Numbered from the stretch's first letter, positions 11,761 through 24,010 are shown. The stretch is 64,000 nucleotides of DNA from Fallopia convolvulus (GCA_964016875.1 OZ024719.1:29238679-29302678); one strand, 5' to 3'. Made by a program: numbers and translations. The notes: generated by a model from the sequence alone, not told the origin.

Positions 11761-13976
11761 TCAATAGGGGGCGTTCGCCACACGCTCATATATGCCTCTG
11801 CTTTGCCTCAATTCGGCTGCTATCTCCCATCGAACTTTACGATATTCACTCTCTCCATATCCCAACAACTCTGCCATGGATCGATAACCAAAATGCTTGT
11901 ATCCCTGTACATCAGTAAACCTCTTTATATATGAAAATATCAAATGGTCAACGTTGTCAACTCCAAAGTTCACACCCAGCCACATCACGTCATCACTCGT
12001 CCCTTGTGCACCATTAGTTGTTGCAATTTTTTAGAGGCCTTGTAGGTTGAGACCTTTGTCTTTCCCCACTTTCTCCTAGTGAACGGGATTGCTTAAGTAT
12101 TCTTCTTACCCTGTTTCTATTCCATCTCCTTATTTTCTTTGTCTTTGTTCTCCTGCTCGTATACAACCATCCTATGCTCAAGTAAAGTTCTATTACTCTG
12201 GTTAGACCACTTGGTGGAGCCCTTTGGTTGTCCCCTCTTCATCGTTGCTACCACCTCAACCAAAGAAGATTTTTTTTGGCCTCCCCAAGTCTATAAAAGT
12301 CTCAATTATAATGTACACCTGCTGCTTTGACAATTTTCCTACCCTATAATACTCCTCCATTTCTCTCCATATCACCTCGACAAGTGAGAGTGAAATTGTG
12401 TCCTCTATGGGCATGTGTAGTTGATCGACGCCTTCCCATACTACCTGATGCCAAAACGGGTGTATCGCACTTGGAATGATTGGCTTCTTGGTGACTATCG
12501 CATGGGGAATCCTATGAGAACAAGGACACCCATTCACTCTCTCCACCAGTAATCAACACATTCATTCTCCTACTTTCTCTCATCCTTCTCCTTCATCGGC
12601 TTGTAGTACATATCCAGCAAGATCTTTATGCAATGTGTTGACACACTAAAAATAGGCGAAAAATTATCTCACTTACTTCCTTTGGGACACCCTCCAACTC
12701 TGTTGGAAGATTGGTACGTGACAGCTCCAAATCGTCGCTCAAACTGTCAACTTGGTACTACATTTGATGGTAGATCCTTCCAATCACCATGTTGAAGCCT
12801 CCTCCAGAACTATCAAGTATTCTTTTCAACAGATGGTTCATGCCCTCGACCCTTTAATGAGCATATAATTATATAATGAAGGTCCTCGATATGTTTAAAT
12901 CGATATACTTTTATGCGACTAAATTTACCTATTTGTTGTTCTCGTGTTGAAGTGAAGATAGTGTTCGTTCCATGCTCTGACTATGGACTGGTTGTAAGGC
13001 CCAAGCCACGATCTCTCCACATACTTCATCATCCCTCCCCAATGCTCTTTTACTTTTTGGAGTCTCTCCTCATATTTTTCCTCCGTCATTGACACAAATA
13101 TCCCCCGACATCTATTAGCAAACCTTTCTACATTTTTCAAGTCCTTAAGCACACCAATCGCATATGCTTTAATGTTCGCCTTAACATGCACCCGGCATAG
13201 TAGATGTTTCACATTCTCCTCAAAAATAGTGTCCTTTGCATTCATGATTTCCTTCTCTCGATCTTCAACAATTGCGTTTGGCATTGTCCCTACTTTTTCA
13301 ATCAAACGCTTCAAATGCTCCAACACCCATGTATAAATAACTGTGTCTTCTTTTGAGAGAAATGCAAAACCGATGTTGAAAAATTTGTTGGTACACGTTA
13401 ACCCAACCATCTCAAGCAACACCATGTCGTACCTATCACGAAATGAAATAGTTAAACAACTTATAAAAAAATAAATGGATCCATATTCAAATTTCAGAAG
13501 ATTTTACCCATTAGTCTTATATGGGTTGTCCATAATGACGACATACAGAAACAACTCCAAAAAATGCATGGTGGTCGGGTGGACAAAGAAGAGGATATTG
13601 ATATGATCCGAACCATGTATCCTCTTAGGGAATACTCGATAGTTGTTTTGTTGCAAAAAATACAGCGAATATTGAGTCACCGTCAAATTTTTTCGACCCT
13701 CTATTAGATACTTTTCCCTTAGATTTGCAACTTGATTTACCGACGTCATATTACCGGGGTAAAGCTTTCTCAACTGCTCCATTATACGGATTGGGGGACG
13801 TATATATAGCTCAAATTCCTAACTAGTTCCTTTTGGGCTATTGTCATTTGACCCATAAATGTATAACCAAGTAGACTAATCGGCAGGTCGTGGTTGTGAA
13901 TTCCAAAAATAACTGTAAGAGCCCACTTTGCAGTTAATTTACTCCGCATCCCAAGCAACTCAAAATTGCAATACAC
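11761..13976 (-). pseudogene. Mutator-like (MULE) transposase with OTU-like C-terminus, degenerate
   Basis: Reading downward from 13,976: a MULE N-terminal block (HNHDLPISLLGY), a frameshift in a C-run near 13,794, then the transposase core with catalytic-region motif MDNPYKTN near 13,510. A probable 75-bp intron (13,433-13,507, GT-AG) follows and rejoins the frame at LLEMVGLT. Next come AIVEDREKEIMNA and the LLCRVHVKANI block to 12,925, then a second donor-like AG|GTAAAT. The exon resuming near 12,855 contains VEGMNHLLKR. A C-terminal SWIM-like region (CSHRIPHAIV, IHPFWHQV) lies at about 12,440-12,530. A block at 11,761-11,988 resembles an OTU cysteine-protease domain (GYRSMAELLGYGESEYRKVRWEI), but the expected catalytic Cys before GYR is Phe. 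Several stops make it non-functional. Confidence 0.8.
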
Positions 13977-14220
13977 TTTCTATGTAGTGTGCGCACGCTA
14001 GGTGGTCTAACAATTGGGAGAAGTTGGCCCTTCTTTCCTGGTCTATACTTACCATGTCTATGACATGCTAGTATAATTCATATACATAGTTACATAGGAA
14101 TGTTTTTTTGCTTGTCTAAATCGTCCTTTGTGTCGCTATCGACGAAAGCCCTTTCGATGCTGCAAAAAAATAATTCTGGCACGCAAATAAGGTTTTTACA
14201 ATTTTAGGAAAAGGAATCAA

Positions 14221-14395
14221 ACGCTTCATGAAGCTCGCCGTTTCATGAAGCGGCTTTTAAACGCCTCATGAAGCGTGGATCTATTACACGCTTCATGAAG
14301 CTGCTCATGCTAGGCGATTTTTTTTTTGTCTTTATACACAAGTACTCGTAATCTTAGCGATTCATGAAACTGGGCGTTTCATGAATCGTGTACTT
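14221..14395. repeat. cluster of GCTTCATGAAGC palindromes beside the MULE relic
   Basis: At least six variants lie in 175 bp (for example 14,221, 14,240, 14,262, 14,290, 14,358 and 14,377), mostly 10-12 bp inverted repeats centred on CATG and spaced about 20-30 bp. This is the densest array of this word in the window. Confidence 0.7.
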
Positions 14396-15008
14396 TTGTT
14401 GTCCATTGGGATAAAAATTTGTGTGCATGTGGACTCGGCATTAGTAATCCTAAGTAACGCAACCCGACTCTTACTTAAGACTACCTTGCCTTGATTTGCT
14501 TAGGAAGTAAAGGATAACTCTGATTAAAATAGTTTATTAATAAAATTAAATATATAAGGTATGAAGGGGATCACGTGTGAATAACTCCTTACTTTCGAAA
14601 TTGAATAAATCTCGTATGTTCCCAAAAAATCAATACTTCATATTAGACTTTCATTTAAGGGGGAAAAAATATAGGTGTATTTTTTTCCTAATTGTTTGCA
14701 ACTTTTTCAAAAATTTTGTTTCTAGGGGATGTAGATCTTTTGCATAAATTTTACCTTGAACTTGCATAAAAAATAACTTTATGTGAAACAAAACCAGCTA
14801 AATTTGCATCAATTTTTGGATGCCTATTGTGCATAAATTTAATATTTAAAAAAAATCTCTACCTTAGTTATTTGAATGAATGGCAATGTGCTTAAGTTTT
14901 TCCACAAATAATTTGCTAGGTTTTTATGCACATACCGTCGATCCACATACATAAATAGGTATTGATTCAATGAAAATAGCCCTTATCTTGAAAAATAGAA
15001 ATGAATCT
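14396..15008. other. AT-rich DNA without a recognised gene
   Basis: Noncoding and strongly AT-rich. No terminal repeats or reading frame could be supported. Confidence 0.3.
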
Positions 15009-15016
15009 AGGCTATC

Positions 15017-15454
15017 TAGAGTTGTCAAAAGCTGACCGAACCCGCTAACCCGACCCGAACCGCCCGATAATTTTATGTTCAAGACCCGAAATCTTGAACC
15101 CCAAACCCGAAATCAACCAAACCCGATAGAACTCAAAACACATTGGGTTGAAACCCGAAACCCGTTGGGTTGACCGATTTAGTATATTTACATAATTTTT
15201 AAATTTTATATTGAAAACTATAATATATTTTATTATTAAAATAAATGAAAATAAAATATTATAATTTAACTAAAAATTTATTTTAATAATCATAAAAAAG
15301 GATATTTTGAACCCGCTAATCAACCCAAACCGACCGAAAACCGCTACAACCCAACCCAATTGCTCGTGACCCATAATAAAACCGAACCCGATTTAACCTG
15401 AACCCGAAATGACCGAACCTGAACCCGTCCGACCCGACCCGATTGATAAGTCTA
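15017..15454. mobile_element. hAT-like MITE, 438 bp
   Basis: The ends are imperfect inverted repeats (TAGAGTTGTCAAAAGC on the left; reverse complement of the right end TAGACTTATCAATCGGG), rich in ACCCGAACC-type blocks. Flanking 8-bp sequences AGGCTATC (15,009-15,016) and AGGCTTTC (15,455-15,462) match at 7 of 8 positions, the length expected for hAT target duplications. There is no coding capacity. Confidence 0.7.
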
Positions 15455-15554
15455 AGGCTTTCCGATTAAAAAACTAGAAATGAATCTAGGTCATCCGATT
15501 TAAACAAAAATTAAAAATAAAAAAATTAAATTTGTTTTACTTTTTTAAGTCTTT

Positions 15555-16075
15555 TTACGTATGTAGAACGATATAAATCAAGTATGAACATATGAAGATG
15601 CAATACTAATATGTGAACGTACTTGTATTATATGTGAGCTTATGCTAAAGTTTTTGAAGTTAAAAGGTGGTTATATGTGAACAGCTCTTGTAATAATGTG
15701 AACATGTATATAGAATATGTGAACAAAATGTAAAAATTCAAGCGCCATGTTTTTGGCAAAAACAAGCGAAAAAAAAAATTATTTATTTTTTATCAAATTT
15801 TTTACACCTTTTAACACCTATATGATGATCTAATCGAACATGAACATATGACCATAAAACATGGATATCAATACTAATATGTGAACACACTTGCAATATA
15901 TGTGAACGTATTATAAAATCTCTGAATAGTTAAGATGATAATATGTGAACATGTCTTATAATAGTGTGAACATGTCTTATAATAGTATGAACATAATGTA
16001 AAAAGTCAAACGTCGTGATTTTGGCAAAACAAGCGAAAAAAATATTTTTGTTTTATTTTTTTGTGAAAATTACCG
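15555..16075 (+). repeat. diverged tandem duplication with ATATGTGAAC words
   Basis: Two units of roughly 250 bp (about 15,565-15,785 and 15,820-16,060) share ordered blocks: AATACTAATATGTGAAC, several ATATGTGAAC copies, TTTTGGCAAAA-C-AGCGAAAAA and a terminal T-rich run. Spacing differs by indels, so the duplication is old. Confidence 0.65.
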
Positions 16076-16145
16076 TTTTGCCCTTATCTCTTTTAATCTT
16101 AATCATCCATTTCTCAAATCCAAGAGTCCTTATTTATTTCTAGTT

Positions 16146-16420
16146 TTGATGCATAAACATATATTTAGGCACATAGTTTTGATTTACTCTTTCTCAAATT
16201 TTATGCAAACACAAACAAAATACACTTATTTTGATGCACATAGGACGGTTAGTTTTGATACGCAAACATATGTTTACATAACTAGTTTTGATCTACATAC
16301 AACTAGTGTTGATCCACATACGATTTGTTATGATGCACATAGACAGTTGACTTTGATGCACAAACATATATTTATGCAACTAATTTTATGCACATTCATC
16401 AGTTTTAATCCACATATAAC
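16146..16420 (+). repeat. short degenerate tandem repeats (TTTTGATGCACA... units)
   Basis: About ten copies of a 25-30-bp unit built on AGTTTTGATGCACAAACATA. An open frame through this stretch is a product of the repeat, not a gene. Confidence 0.6.
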
Positions 16421-16839
16421 CAGTCACGTAGAAAAAATCAATATTACCATTTTTTTCAAAGCAAAAAGTGAAGAATTCGCCACAAATTCGGCCGTGTCCT
16501 TTTTCTCCTTCTAATGAAACAATATTAGCCCTTAATTATTCTCCATCCAACATAACTTGTTCATTCACATTTCGCTTCTAAGAGCCCCTTCGCATAAGAT
16601 CTCTTAACATGAATACAACTGCCCTATATTATGAACATCACTCTTTTAGAATCATTTTCATGTTTAGAAATTTGTAATTTAATCTAATATTACTATGCAT
16701 CCGATCTTACTAACTATATATAAAAGATGTCCCTCTCAAGTAAAATAAATGCTCTATTTTTTGTATTCAACCTTATTGAAATAAATAAATGATAAATGTT
16801 GTGAAATAGGGTTTTAACAAATAGGCATAATATATATAC
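16421..16839. other. no gene recognised
   Basis: AT-rich intergenic sequence between two repeat blocks. Confidence 0.3.
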
Positions 16840-17549
16840 AGACACCACACCTTTGACCAATTAGTCACATTAACACTTGGCGCCTTTGGAAATGTTCGAT
16901 TGAGTACTTAAACTATACACATTGCGACTTATTAAACACCAGAATTAATGGTGCTGATATGGCATTGATGTAGATCCTAGTTGACACTTTTTTTTTCCTA
17001 TCTTTTTTTCTTGTTTTCCTATTTTTCTACTTTCTTGTTTTTATTTTCTTGTTCTCTTTCTTTTTACCCCTTTTCTCTTTTTTCCCGCTTCTTTCTAATT
17101 TCTCTTTGTTGTACAAGGAAGATACGCCGACAGTGGTCAAGGAGGAAGAAGACGAAGAAGATAGGCAATATTCATCGATGGGCTACAAGGGACCAGGAGG
17201 AAGAAGATGATAGGTTTCTTTTTATACTTAAAATAATATTCTTTTAGTTTAAGTATTTCTTTAAAATTTATTAAAAGGAGAAGATGGGAGAAAAATATTG
17301 TATAATAATAATATATTATAAATAACAAAATTGTACTATAGTATATGTAAACTAAACAAGCAATAATAAGTGGTTGACGTGACTTAAATATATGATGTGC
17401 CAATCTGACATGGTGTGCGTGTAATGCACAATAAAAAAATTTACTAAACATGTGTTCAATAGGTCGCAATGTAAATAGTTCAAGTATTCAATCGAACATT
17501 CTCAAAGGTGGGGTATTAAAGTGACCTATTGGTCAACGGTGAGGTGTCT
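16840..17549. mobile_element. MULE-type MITE with long terminal inverted repeats, about 710 bp
   Basis: The first 100 or so bases (AGACACCACACC... through AATGTTCGATTGAGTACTT and ACATTGCGACTTATT) recur inverted at 17,445-17,549 with a handful of mismatches and small indels. Long, simple inverted repeats and no transposase fit a non-autonomous Mutator-like element. The interior holds a long pyrimidine-rich stretch (16,988-17,110). A clean 9-bp target duplication was not found because both flanks are TA-rich. Confidence 0.7.
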
Positions 17550-17558
17550 TTATATGTA

Positions 17559-18922
17559 TTTTTTTGATAAGGAAAGGAATTTGAATGGTCACTAACAGGC
17601 TAGTGACCACCCAAGAGCATCCTGATGGATGAGGCTGTGCAAACCCGAGTCAACTACAAGTTAAATAGAGAAGACGCGTCGGTATGAACCAGTGATGTAG
17701 TCCGCCACCGAATTGCACTCACGGTTGATGTGAGCGATATTTCAATCTTGGAAATGAGCCAACAAGTAGTGGATGTCCGAACGAAGCAACTCAATCTCCC
17801 ACGGGCAACACCAGTCACCAAGAACGGCCTTGACCAGTTACAAATTATCTCCTTCAATCTGGATCCGGGGAATGCCACGACGAATGGCCTCGAGTAGTCC
17901 TTGGCGTAAGGCAATGGTCTCAGAAGTCAGAACGAACTGATGACCAATCAATCCTCTATCGAAATGGATGGGGGAGGCGCAGGAGTCCTTGAGAATGAAC
18001 CCGTAAGAAGCCACGCCATCCGCATTAATTGCACCATCAAAATTCAATTTAGTAAAATCACTTCTAGGTTTTACCCATTTTGTGGGCTTTCTCTTAGGCA
18101 CACATCTAGCCGTTCCGGAATGTGGGATATCCAAGGTCGAGGCTTCCGCGTTTTTCCAATTTTTAATTTGGTAATGAATAAAATTGTAAATGATTATGGC
18201 GTTCAAGTTACTGTTGTTATTGTTGTCAAAAGCTCTTTTATTCCTAGACTACCATAGGCACCACCAAATGTTGGAGAGGAGTTCCATTTCCTCTTTTGTT
18301 AATTGCATCCTTATCTCATTTAGGACAAGGTGTGGTTTTTTATCCCCACGGGAAACTTGGTTGAGGATTCGGCAGAGTTTGGATTTACAGATTTGATGGT
18401 TTCCAGGATTAGTGACGAAAGTAACACATGGTTAGTGTCTTCCTCTAGGCTGTTACAAGCCTCGTAGCCTGGCAAAATCGGGATATGGTTGGCAGCGAGA
18501 CTCGTCTTAGTTGGCAAACCATTTATGGCTACTTTCCAAACAAAAATTTTCACTTTGGGAGGGATGTTAAGTTTGTTGGTCCAAGCTAGGTTTATTTTTG
18601 GTTCGCCTTTAGATTGGTGGAACCTTTGCATGGTTAAATAGGTTGAGTACCAGCCATTTTTGCTAGGTTCCCAATATAGTCTGTCTGGGATTTTATTAAT
18701 AGGGTTTATGATTTTGGATATGATTTCAAGGTCGTTTGGATTACTGACCTTTCTCAATTTCTCAATGTTCCACAAATTATCCTCTCTGAGGTACTCATCC
18801 ACGATTTCGTCCCAATTAATGGGGTTTTTCGCATTTGTCCTTGGGTTAAGAAGGCTCTTACCGGTCCAGTTGTTTTTCCATACTCGGACAGTTTTTCCAT
18901 CCCCAATCTGTCAGGTAAGTCC
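17559..18922 (-). pseudogene. LINE (L1-type) ORF2, C-terminal half: zf-RVT and RNase H
   Basis: Reading downward from 18,922 gives the end of a LINE reverse transcriptase (IGDGKTVRVWKNNW), a zf-RVT region (LAWTNKLNIPPKVKIFVWK) at about 18,560-18,610, and a plant-type RNase H (LNFDGAINADGVASYGF, ETIALRQGLLEAI) at about 17,840-18,050. A remnant resembling NSVADY follows near 17,700. An oligo-T run at 17,559-17,565 marks the 3' poly(A) end in minus sense. Several stops and frameshifts are present. The upstream half continues at 29,594 beyond element B, and the codons flanking B join naturally once one AGTCC copy is removed. Confidence 0.85.
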
Positions 18923-20313
18923 TGAAGTCTCTTTATTTGGTGGTGTTTTCATATGTGATTTCCTTTGTATATATGTTTCTTTTTCCCCTTTTCTTGTGTG
19001 TTTTGTTCCTTTTTAGCTTAGTTCCCGTATTTCTATGAGATTCGGAGACTATGCGCATTTTATGTGTTTTGTAGGTAATTTGGCATAAATCGAGGATCGA
19101 TTTGAAGGAGGGTCGAGACATGGAGCAAGGCCCGAGCTAAAGCGGGAAAGAGAGGAGCAAGCTATGAAGAAGAACAAGAGGAAAGCCAACAAGAAGAAGG
19201 TGGAACGAGGTCCGGACCGAGTTGCAACAACGTCGGGCCCGACTTGAAAGTTTCCAACCTCGGACCGACATGCACAGTAACTCGGGCCCGAGGTCCTCCG
19301 TGTCGGTCCGAGTCGGTCACCGGACTACTTGGGCTCCAAGGCACGAAATTGTGGACTTCCACTTTTGCCCCTCATCTAATCTATAAAAGGCCCTCTTGTC
19401 TTCTAATTTGGGGGCTCTCTCACACACAACAACCATCAAAAGGATACTTGGAGAGCAAGGAGGAAGGAGAGGAGGAGGAAGAGAGAGAGAATCGGCCAAG
19501 GGAGAGGAAGACTTGATAGGTTTTGTTGATAGATTATCTTTGCTTTGTTTTGATCTTGTGGATTTTGAAACCCTTGATTGGAATTTATGGATTGCTTTTG
19601 ATTTGAATGAAACTTTGCTTTGTTTTGAGATTGATGATGTTGATTGCTTTCCCTTTTGATTTGTTTGCTTTCTTTGTTTGCCACATGGAGTAGACCTCCT
19701 TGATCTTGGGTTATGGGGGAAAACCCTAGCTAGGTTTGGGCTAGAAACCCCAATTCCATAGCCTTGAGTGTTTGATCTAAGGAACCCACTCTACATAGAG
19801 CTACAATTCCTTGCGAAAGTTGGGAATCAAGGCTTGTGATTGGCAAAGTAGCGAAAGTGAACATGTGTCAATCTCAAGACCTTGCTTCGAAGGGGATTTC
19901 CCCAAGGATCGAGGTGTAGAAGTGGTTGGAACGAGGGCGAAAGCACTCGATCCTAGTCCGATCATCACTCATTGCTTGAATTGGGGTGGAAAAGCCTTAA
20001 TCTACTAGAGAAGGAACCCAAAAGCCCAAGATCTACTTTAAATCTTTGAGTTCGACAAACCCAGATATCTTGGGCCCGACTTACCCTGTGTCGTTCCCGA
20101 CTTCCTCTTGTCACCAACATCGGGCCCGACGTGACCTCAGTGTCGGTCCTGACTGTTCTCTTGTTTTCCTTTGTTTTACGCTCTCCTTTCTAGCTTTCTA
20201 GTGTCTAGGCACATCAATCGAGTAGACTTCCCGAGTGTTCGACACCCACCACGTGCTACAACGGGGTCGGGTTCTAAATTGTATCTCTAGACCCTCGCAT
20301 TTCCGAGCGATCA
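18923..20313 (+). repeat. 5' LTR of element B
   Basis: 1,391 bp, TG...CA termini. It contains TCGGGCCCGA/TCGGTCCGA words at 19,209-19,318 and 20,068-20,152. A TATAAAA box lies at 19,382-19,388, about 65-120 bp after the first cluster, and is the likely promoter of the genomic RNA. Confidence 0.95.
19382..19388 (+). promoter_or_regulatory. TATA box of the element B LTR
   Basis: TATAAAA, preceded by a block reading CTTTTGCCCCTCATC and a pair of palindromic family words. The same box is in the 3' LTR near 28,657; element A has CATAAAAGG at the matching place. Confidence 0.65.
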
Positions 20314-20319
20314 AAAGAT

Positions 20320-20337
20320 TGGCGTCGTTGCCGGGGA
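20320..20337 (+). other. Primer-binding site of element B (tRNA-Asp)
   Basis: TGGCGTCGTTGCCGGGGA lies 6 bp after the LTR. It differs at one base from the complement of the plant tRNA-Asp 3' end; element C has the exact version (GGCGCC). tRNA-Asp priming is typical of Athila elements. Confidence 0.85.
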
Positions 20338-20368
20338 AGGCTAAGTGCATTGAGTGCCAATTTGGTGT

Positions 20369-23333
20369 ATGCTAGCTCGTTCCTCCCGAGGAACACTTGA
20401 GCTTGAGTTTGTGAGTGATCCGGAAAGTATCCTCAAAGAAGCCCGAAGAAGGAAAAGGATGGCGAATCAAGCTCTCCATGTTGATGAGGAGTTGGCTCAA
20501 CTTAGGGCCGAAATGGCTAGATTGCAACTTGAGAAGGACAATCAAGAGGATGTGGCAAGAAGAGAACGGGAGCAACGGATGAGGGCCGAGGCTCAACTCA
20601 ACGCTCTACCCCGGAATGCACGCCAATACATGCATCCGGAATTGAGGGTACCCGAACCGGCTATTGTTCTTCCCTAGGTTGCCAAGAATTTTGAGATCAA
20701 GACGCAATTCATTACCCTCATCAAGCGTGATCAATTCGAGGGCCGTCCACATGAGTGTCCCATAGAGCACGTCAAACGCTTTGTGGACATGTGTGAGACG
20801 ATCTCTACCGACGATGAGACATTGGAGTATGTGCTTCTAAAGGCGTTCAAGTGGTCACTTGGGGGCAAAGCCACACATTGGCTCGAGAGCCAAGCTCCTA
20901 GGTCAATCACAACTTGGAAGACACTCTATGATGCTTTCTTGATGAAGTTCTTCCCGCCCTCAAAAACAACCGAGCTAAGAAGGAAGATTGCAAGCTTTCA
21001 ACAAGGTCCGAATGAGCCTCTCTTCGAAGCATGGGACCGTTTCAAGGAGATGTTGCGCCAATGTCCTACTCATGGCCAACAACCATATGTGCTCCAAGAC
21101 ATCTTTTTCCAAGGCATCAATCCGGAAACGAAGGACAAGCTCAATCTCCACACCGATTGTGGGTTCATAGACTTGACACCGGATCAAGCTTGGGAGCTAC
21201 TTGACAAGCTATCCGATTATGAGGCCATGTATGGGGTGAGTCAAGCTAGCAAAGAGGTGAAAGTTCAAGGTGAAGGTGCAAGGAAGTTATATGATCCAAA
21301 GGGAGAAGACATTGACAAGGATGTGAAGCTCCAATTCCTTGAAGGTGAAGTGAGCAAGCTTAAGAGGCAAGTCCACTACTACAAGCAAAATGCTAGAGCT
21401 TGTGAGGAGTGTGGATCCTTTGCACATGCTACACAAGTTTGTCCGAATGAGAGCCAAGTGCGCTTGGCCGAGCGAATTGAGGAGGCAAACTATGTTCGAG
21501 GAAATTTCGGTGGAAGAGGCAATTTCAACAATGGTGGCAATGGCCGGTGGAACAACGGTCAAGCTCAAAGTTACAACAACAACTTCAACCAAAACGAGCC
21601 AAGGGCACCACCACCACCATATAGACCACCGGGATTCAATGAGCTACAATCATTTGCTCAAGAGATGAGAGATGGGTTCAAGGAGATGAGGACCCAATTC
21701 AATGAGTTTGGTGCATGGAGGAGGCAAGTCGACAATCAATTTGCCCAAATTGCAACTCAAGCCCCGAGAGAGAATGGGAGACTTCCGGGCCGACCCGAGG
21801 AGAACCCTCGAGCTCAAAACAATCAAAATGAAGTCCGGGCAATTGGATTGAGAAGTGGCCGAAACCTACCCGAGCCACACATGCCTAAGAAGAATGAAGA
21901 GAGTCGGACCAACTTACCCAGCAAGTCGGGTCCGACGTTCCCCGAAGTCGACCCATCAAGAAGATCGGCCCCTTTACCCCGGACTGAGGTTGAGAGTAAC
22001 TCGGGCCCGACGTACCCACACCTCGATCCAACTCCTTTGCCTCGGACCGAGAGTCACAACATCGGGCCCGACATGGTGCCCAAGTCGGTCCAACCAGGAA
22101 ATGTTGCAAGTGGGGAAGTCCAAAGAGGTTGATCCAAGCAATATTCAAGGTGCAACAATTCTTCCATATCCCTCAAAGAAGCCGAAAGATGTTGTTGAGA
22201 ACAAGTTCAAGAGGTTTCTCAAACTCTTGCAAGGCTTGAACATCTCTATCCCATTCACCGATGCATTGAGCGAGATGCCATCTTATGCCAAGTTTTTAAA
22301 GGAGATTCTGAGCAAGAAGAGATCCATAGTTGAAATGCAAGATGAGGTCAAGACCTTGGAGTTACCGCAAAAGCTAGGAGATCCCGGTCGCTTTGCTATA
22401 ACTATTGGTGTGGGGTCTCAAAACTTCCAAGCCTTATGTGACCTTGGGGCAAGTGTTTCGGTGATGCCCGCTAGCATTTGGAGAAGAGAAAATTTGGGTG
22501 AAATGGAGCCGGCCGATATGTCCCTAACTATGGCCGACGGTTCCATCATCATCGCTAAGGGAATATTGGATGACGTGCCGGTGCGAGTTGGAAAGTACTT
22601 TGTCCCCGATGATTTCGTGATCTTGAACATGCATGAGGACCCCTTGGTCCCAATAATCTTAGGAAGACCATTCTTAGCTACAGCGGGGGCAAGGTTTGAT
22701 GTCAAAAATGGCAAGGTTTCCTTTGAGATTGGTGAAGAAAAGGTCGATTTTCACTTCAACAAAGCTTTGAATGAGCCGGACGCCTTGGCTATCCTCAAAC
22801 TTGAAGAGAGTGCCAAGAGAAAAGATGAAGAAGTGGAAGTTGCTAGAGAGGTCGTTGTGTTGAGAAGTGATGAAGGGTTCAATGAACAAATACAAGTAAG
22901 GGAGTTGTTGGAGCAATTTAAGGATCAAAATGAGTCAAGGATCAATGCGAGCCCAAGAAGAAATGAAGAGTATCCTTACTTATATCCTTTTGATATTGGT
23001 GATGACCACAATTCTTCCCAAACTTTTGATTCCTACATTTGTTTAAGTGATTTGAACGATGACTTAGGAGACTCCTACATTTGCCTTAGTGATTTGAAAG
23101 ATGAATTGGTAGAATCCCCTAGGAATTCTTTGGATAACTTTGGTGTAGGAAAAGAAAAACATGATGGAGCAATTAAGGAGGAGAAATCTCATCCGTTGGA
23201 GGAGTATGATGAGAGAGGCCCGAGATCGGAGAGCCATGCCTATATAGACCATCGTTGGTGGTTTTATGGGTATGAAGGCAATGGGAATGGGCATAACAAT
23301 GGAGAGCAATTCACCGTGTTTCACCCGCCATGA
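20369..23333 (+). pseudogene. gag: gag-protease polyprotein of element B
   Basis: ATG at 20,369 (MLARSSRGTLELEF) is the first plausible start after the primer site. The N-terminal charged coiled-coil region is followed by TAG at 20,675-20,677 (GAG in A). The gag core and CCHC zinc knuckle (about 21,403-21,445) and the Asn-rich tail follow in frame to about 22,105. There a 5-nt deletion relative to A (within GCAAGTGAAGTGGGG) shifts the frame; protease continues in the new frame to TGA at 23,331-23,333. Protease motifs are DLGAS (about 22,441-22,455), IILGRPFLA (about 22,651-22,677) and a long acidic tail with a repeated SYICLSDL motif. Unlike A, nothing of RT, RNase H or integrase follows. Confidence 0.88.
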
Positions 23334-23377
23334 GGTTGAGGTTAGGAAGTCAAGCTAGTGACTCTAAACGAGCGCTT

Positions 23378-23395
23378 CTCGGGAGGCAACCCGAG
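23378..23395 (+). promoter_or_regulatory. Conserved hairpin after the gag-protease stop
   Basis: CTCGGG-AGGCAA-CCCGAG forms a perfect 6-bp stem with a 6-nt loop, 45 bp past the stop. Element C has the same core (ACGGGAGGCAACCCAC, minus strand, about 48,715-48,730) in the same place. Function unknown; it may act on RNA processing or 3'-end formation. Confidence 0.55.
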
Positions 23396-23589
23396 CTAGT
23401 AGCTTTCTTTTCGTAATTTCAGTTTGATTTTTTTTAGTTTAGCCTAGCTTTTCTCTAACCAATCTCTATCTAGTGTTTTGTGGATTCTTGGTGTTGTGTA
23501 TTCTTCAAGGTTGTGTAGGATTTGAGGTGAAATATATAAATGGAAATATGGGAAAGAAGTTGCAAGAGGGTGGAGTAAAATTGGTGACC

Positions 23590-24010
23590 CGAATACTCCC
23601 ACATCGAGCCCAGGTAAGTCGGGCCCGACATAGGGATGTTGGTCCATGAAGTCGGTCCGACCCAATTTGACTAGTTGGAATGCCAATTTTGCCCTTGACC
23701 TAATTTGTCCCCTTCCCCCATTAAATACCATCCCCCACCTACCTACCATCTTCATATCAACCACCATTCCCAAAATACAACCCATCTCCCTCAAACACTC
23801 TCAAAGTCGACCGCCCCTTCCTCACCATACTCGATCCACACACTTCCTTTCTTCATCTCGATCCAACCACAAAAACACCTCCCTAACCCGATTCCAAGTA
23901 GAAATTTCGAGTTCAATCTCGTTCTTCATTTCCTTATCTCGATCTAGATTGAGGAAATTTGAGTTCTAAGTTGCTTATTTGTTTAAAAGTTCAATACTCT
24001 TCGAATCCGG
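23590..24010 (+). promoter_or_regulatory. Putative internal promoter and 5' leader in element B
   Basis: Palindromic family words at 23,605-23,670 are followed by a block TTTTGCCCTTGACCTAAT and a TATA-like TTAAATA at 23,721-23,727. This is the same order as in the LTR promoter (words, TTTTGCCCC block, TATAAAA). A C/A-rich leader follows, up to the splice donor CCG|GTATGT at 24,010/24,011. A promoter here is inferred, not shown. Confidence 0.45.

Noticed and set aside
16146..16514. 122-codon plus-strand open frame
   Set aside because: Produced by the 25-30-bp tandem repeat; no domain and no homologous start or stop conservation.
17654..17914. Separate 86-codon minus-strand gene
   Set aside because: It is an out-of-frame reading of the LINE RNase H tail.
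23444..23794. 116-codon minus-strand frame
   Set aside because: Antisense to the putative internal promoter and leader of B; contains repeat words and no domain.
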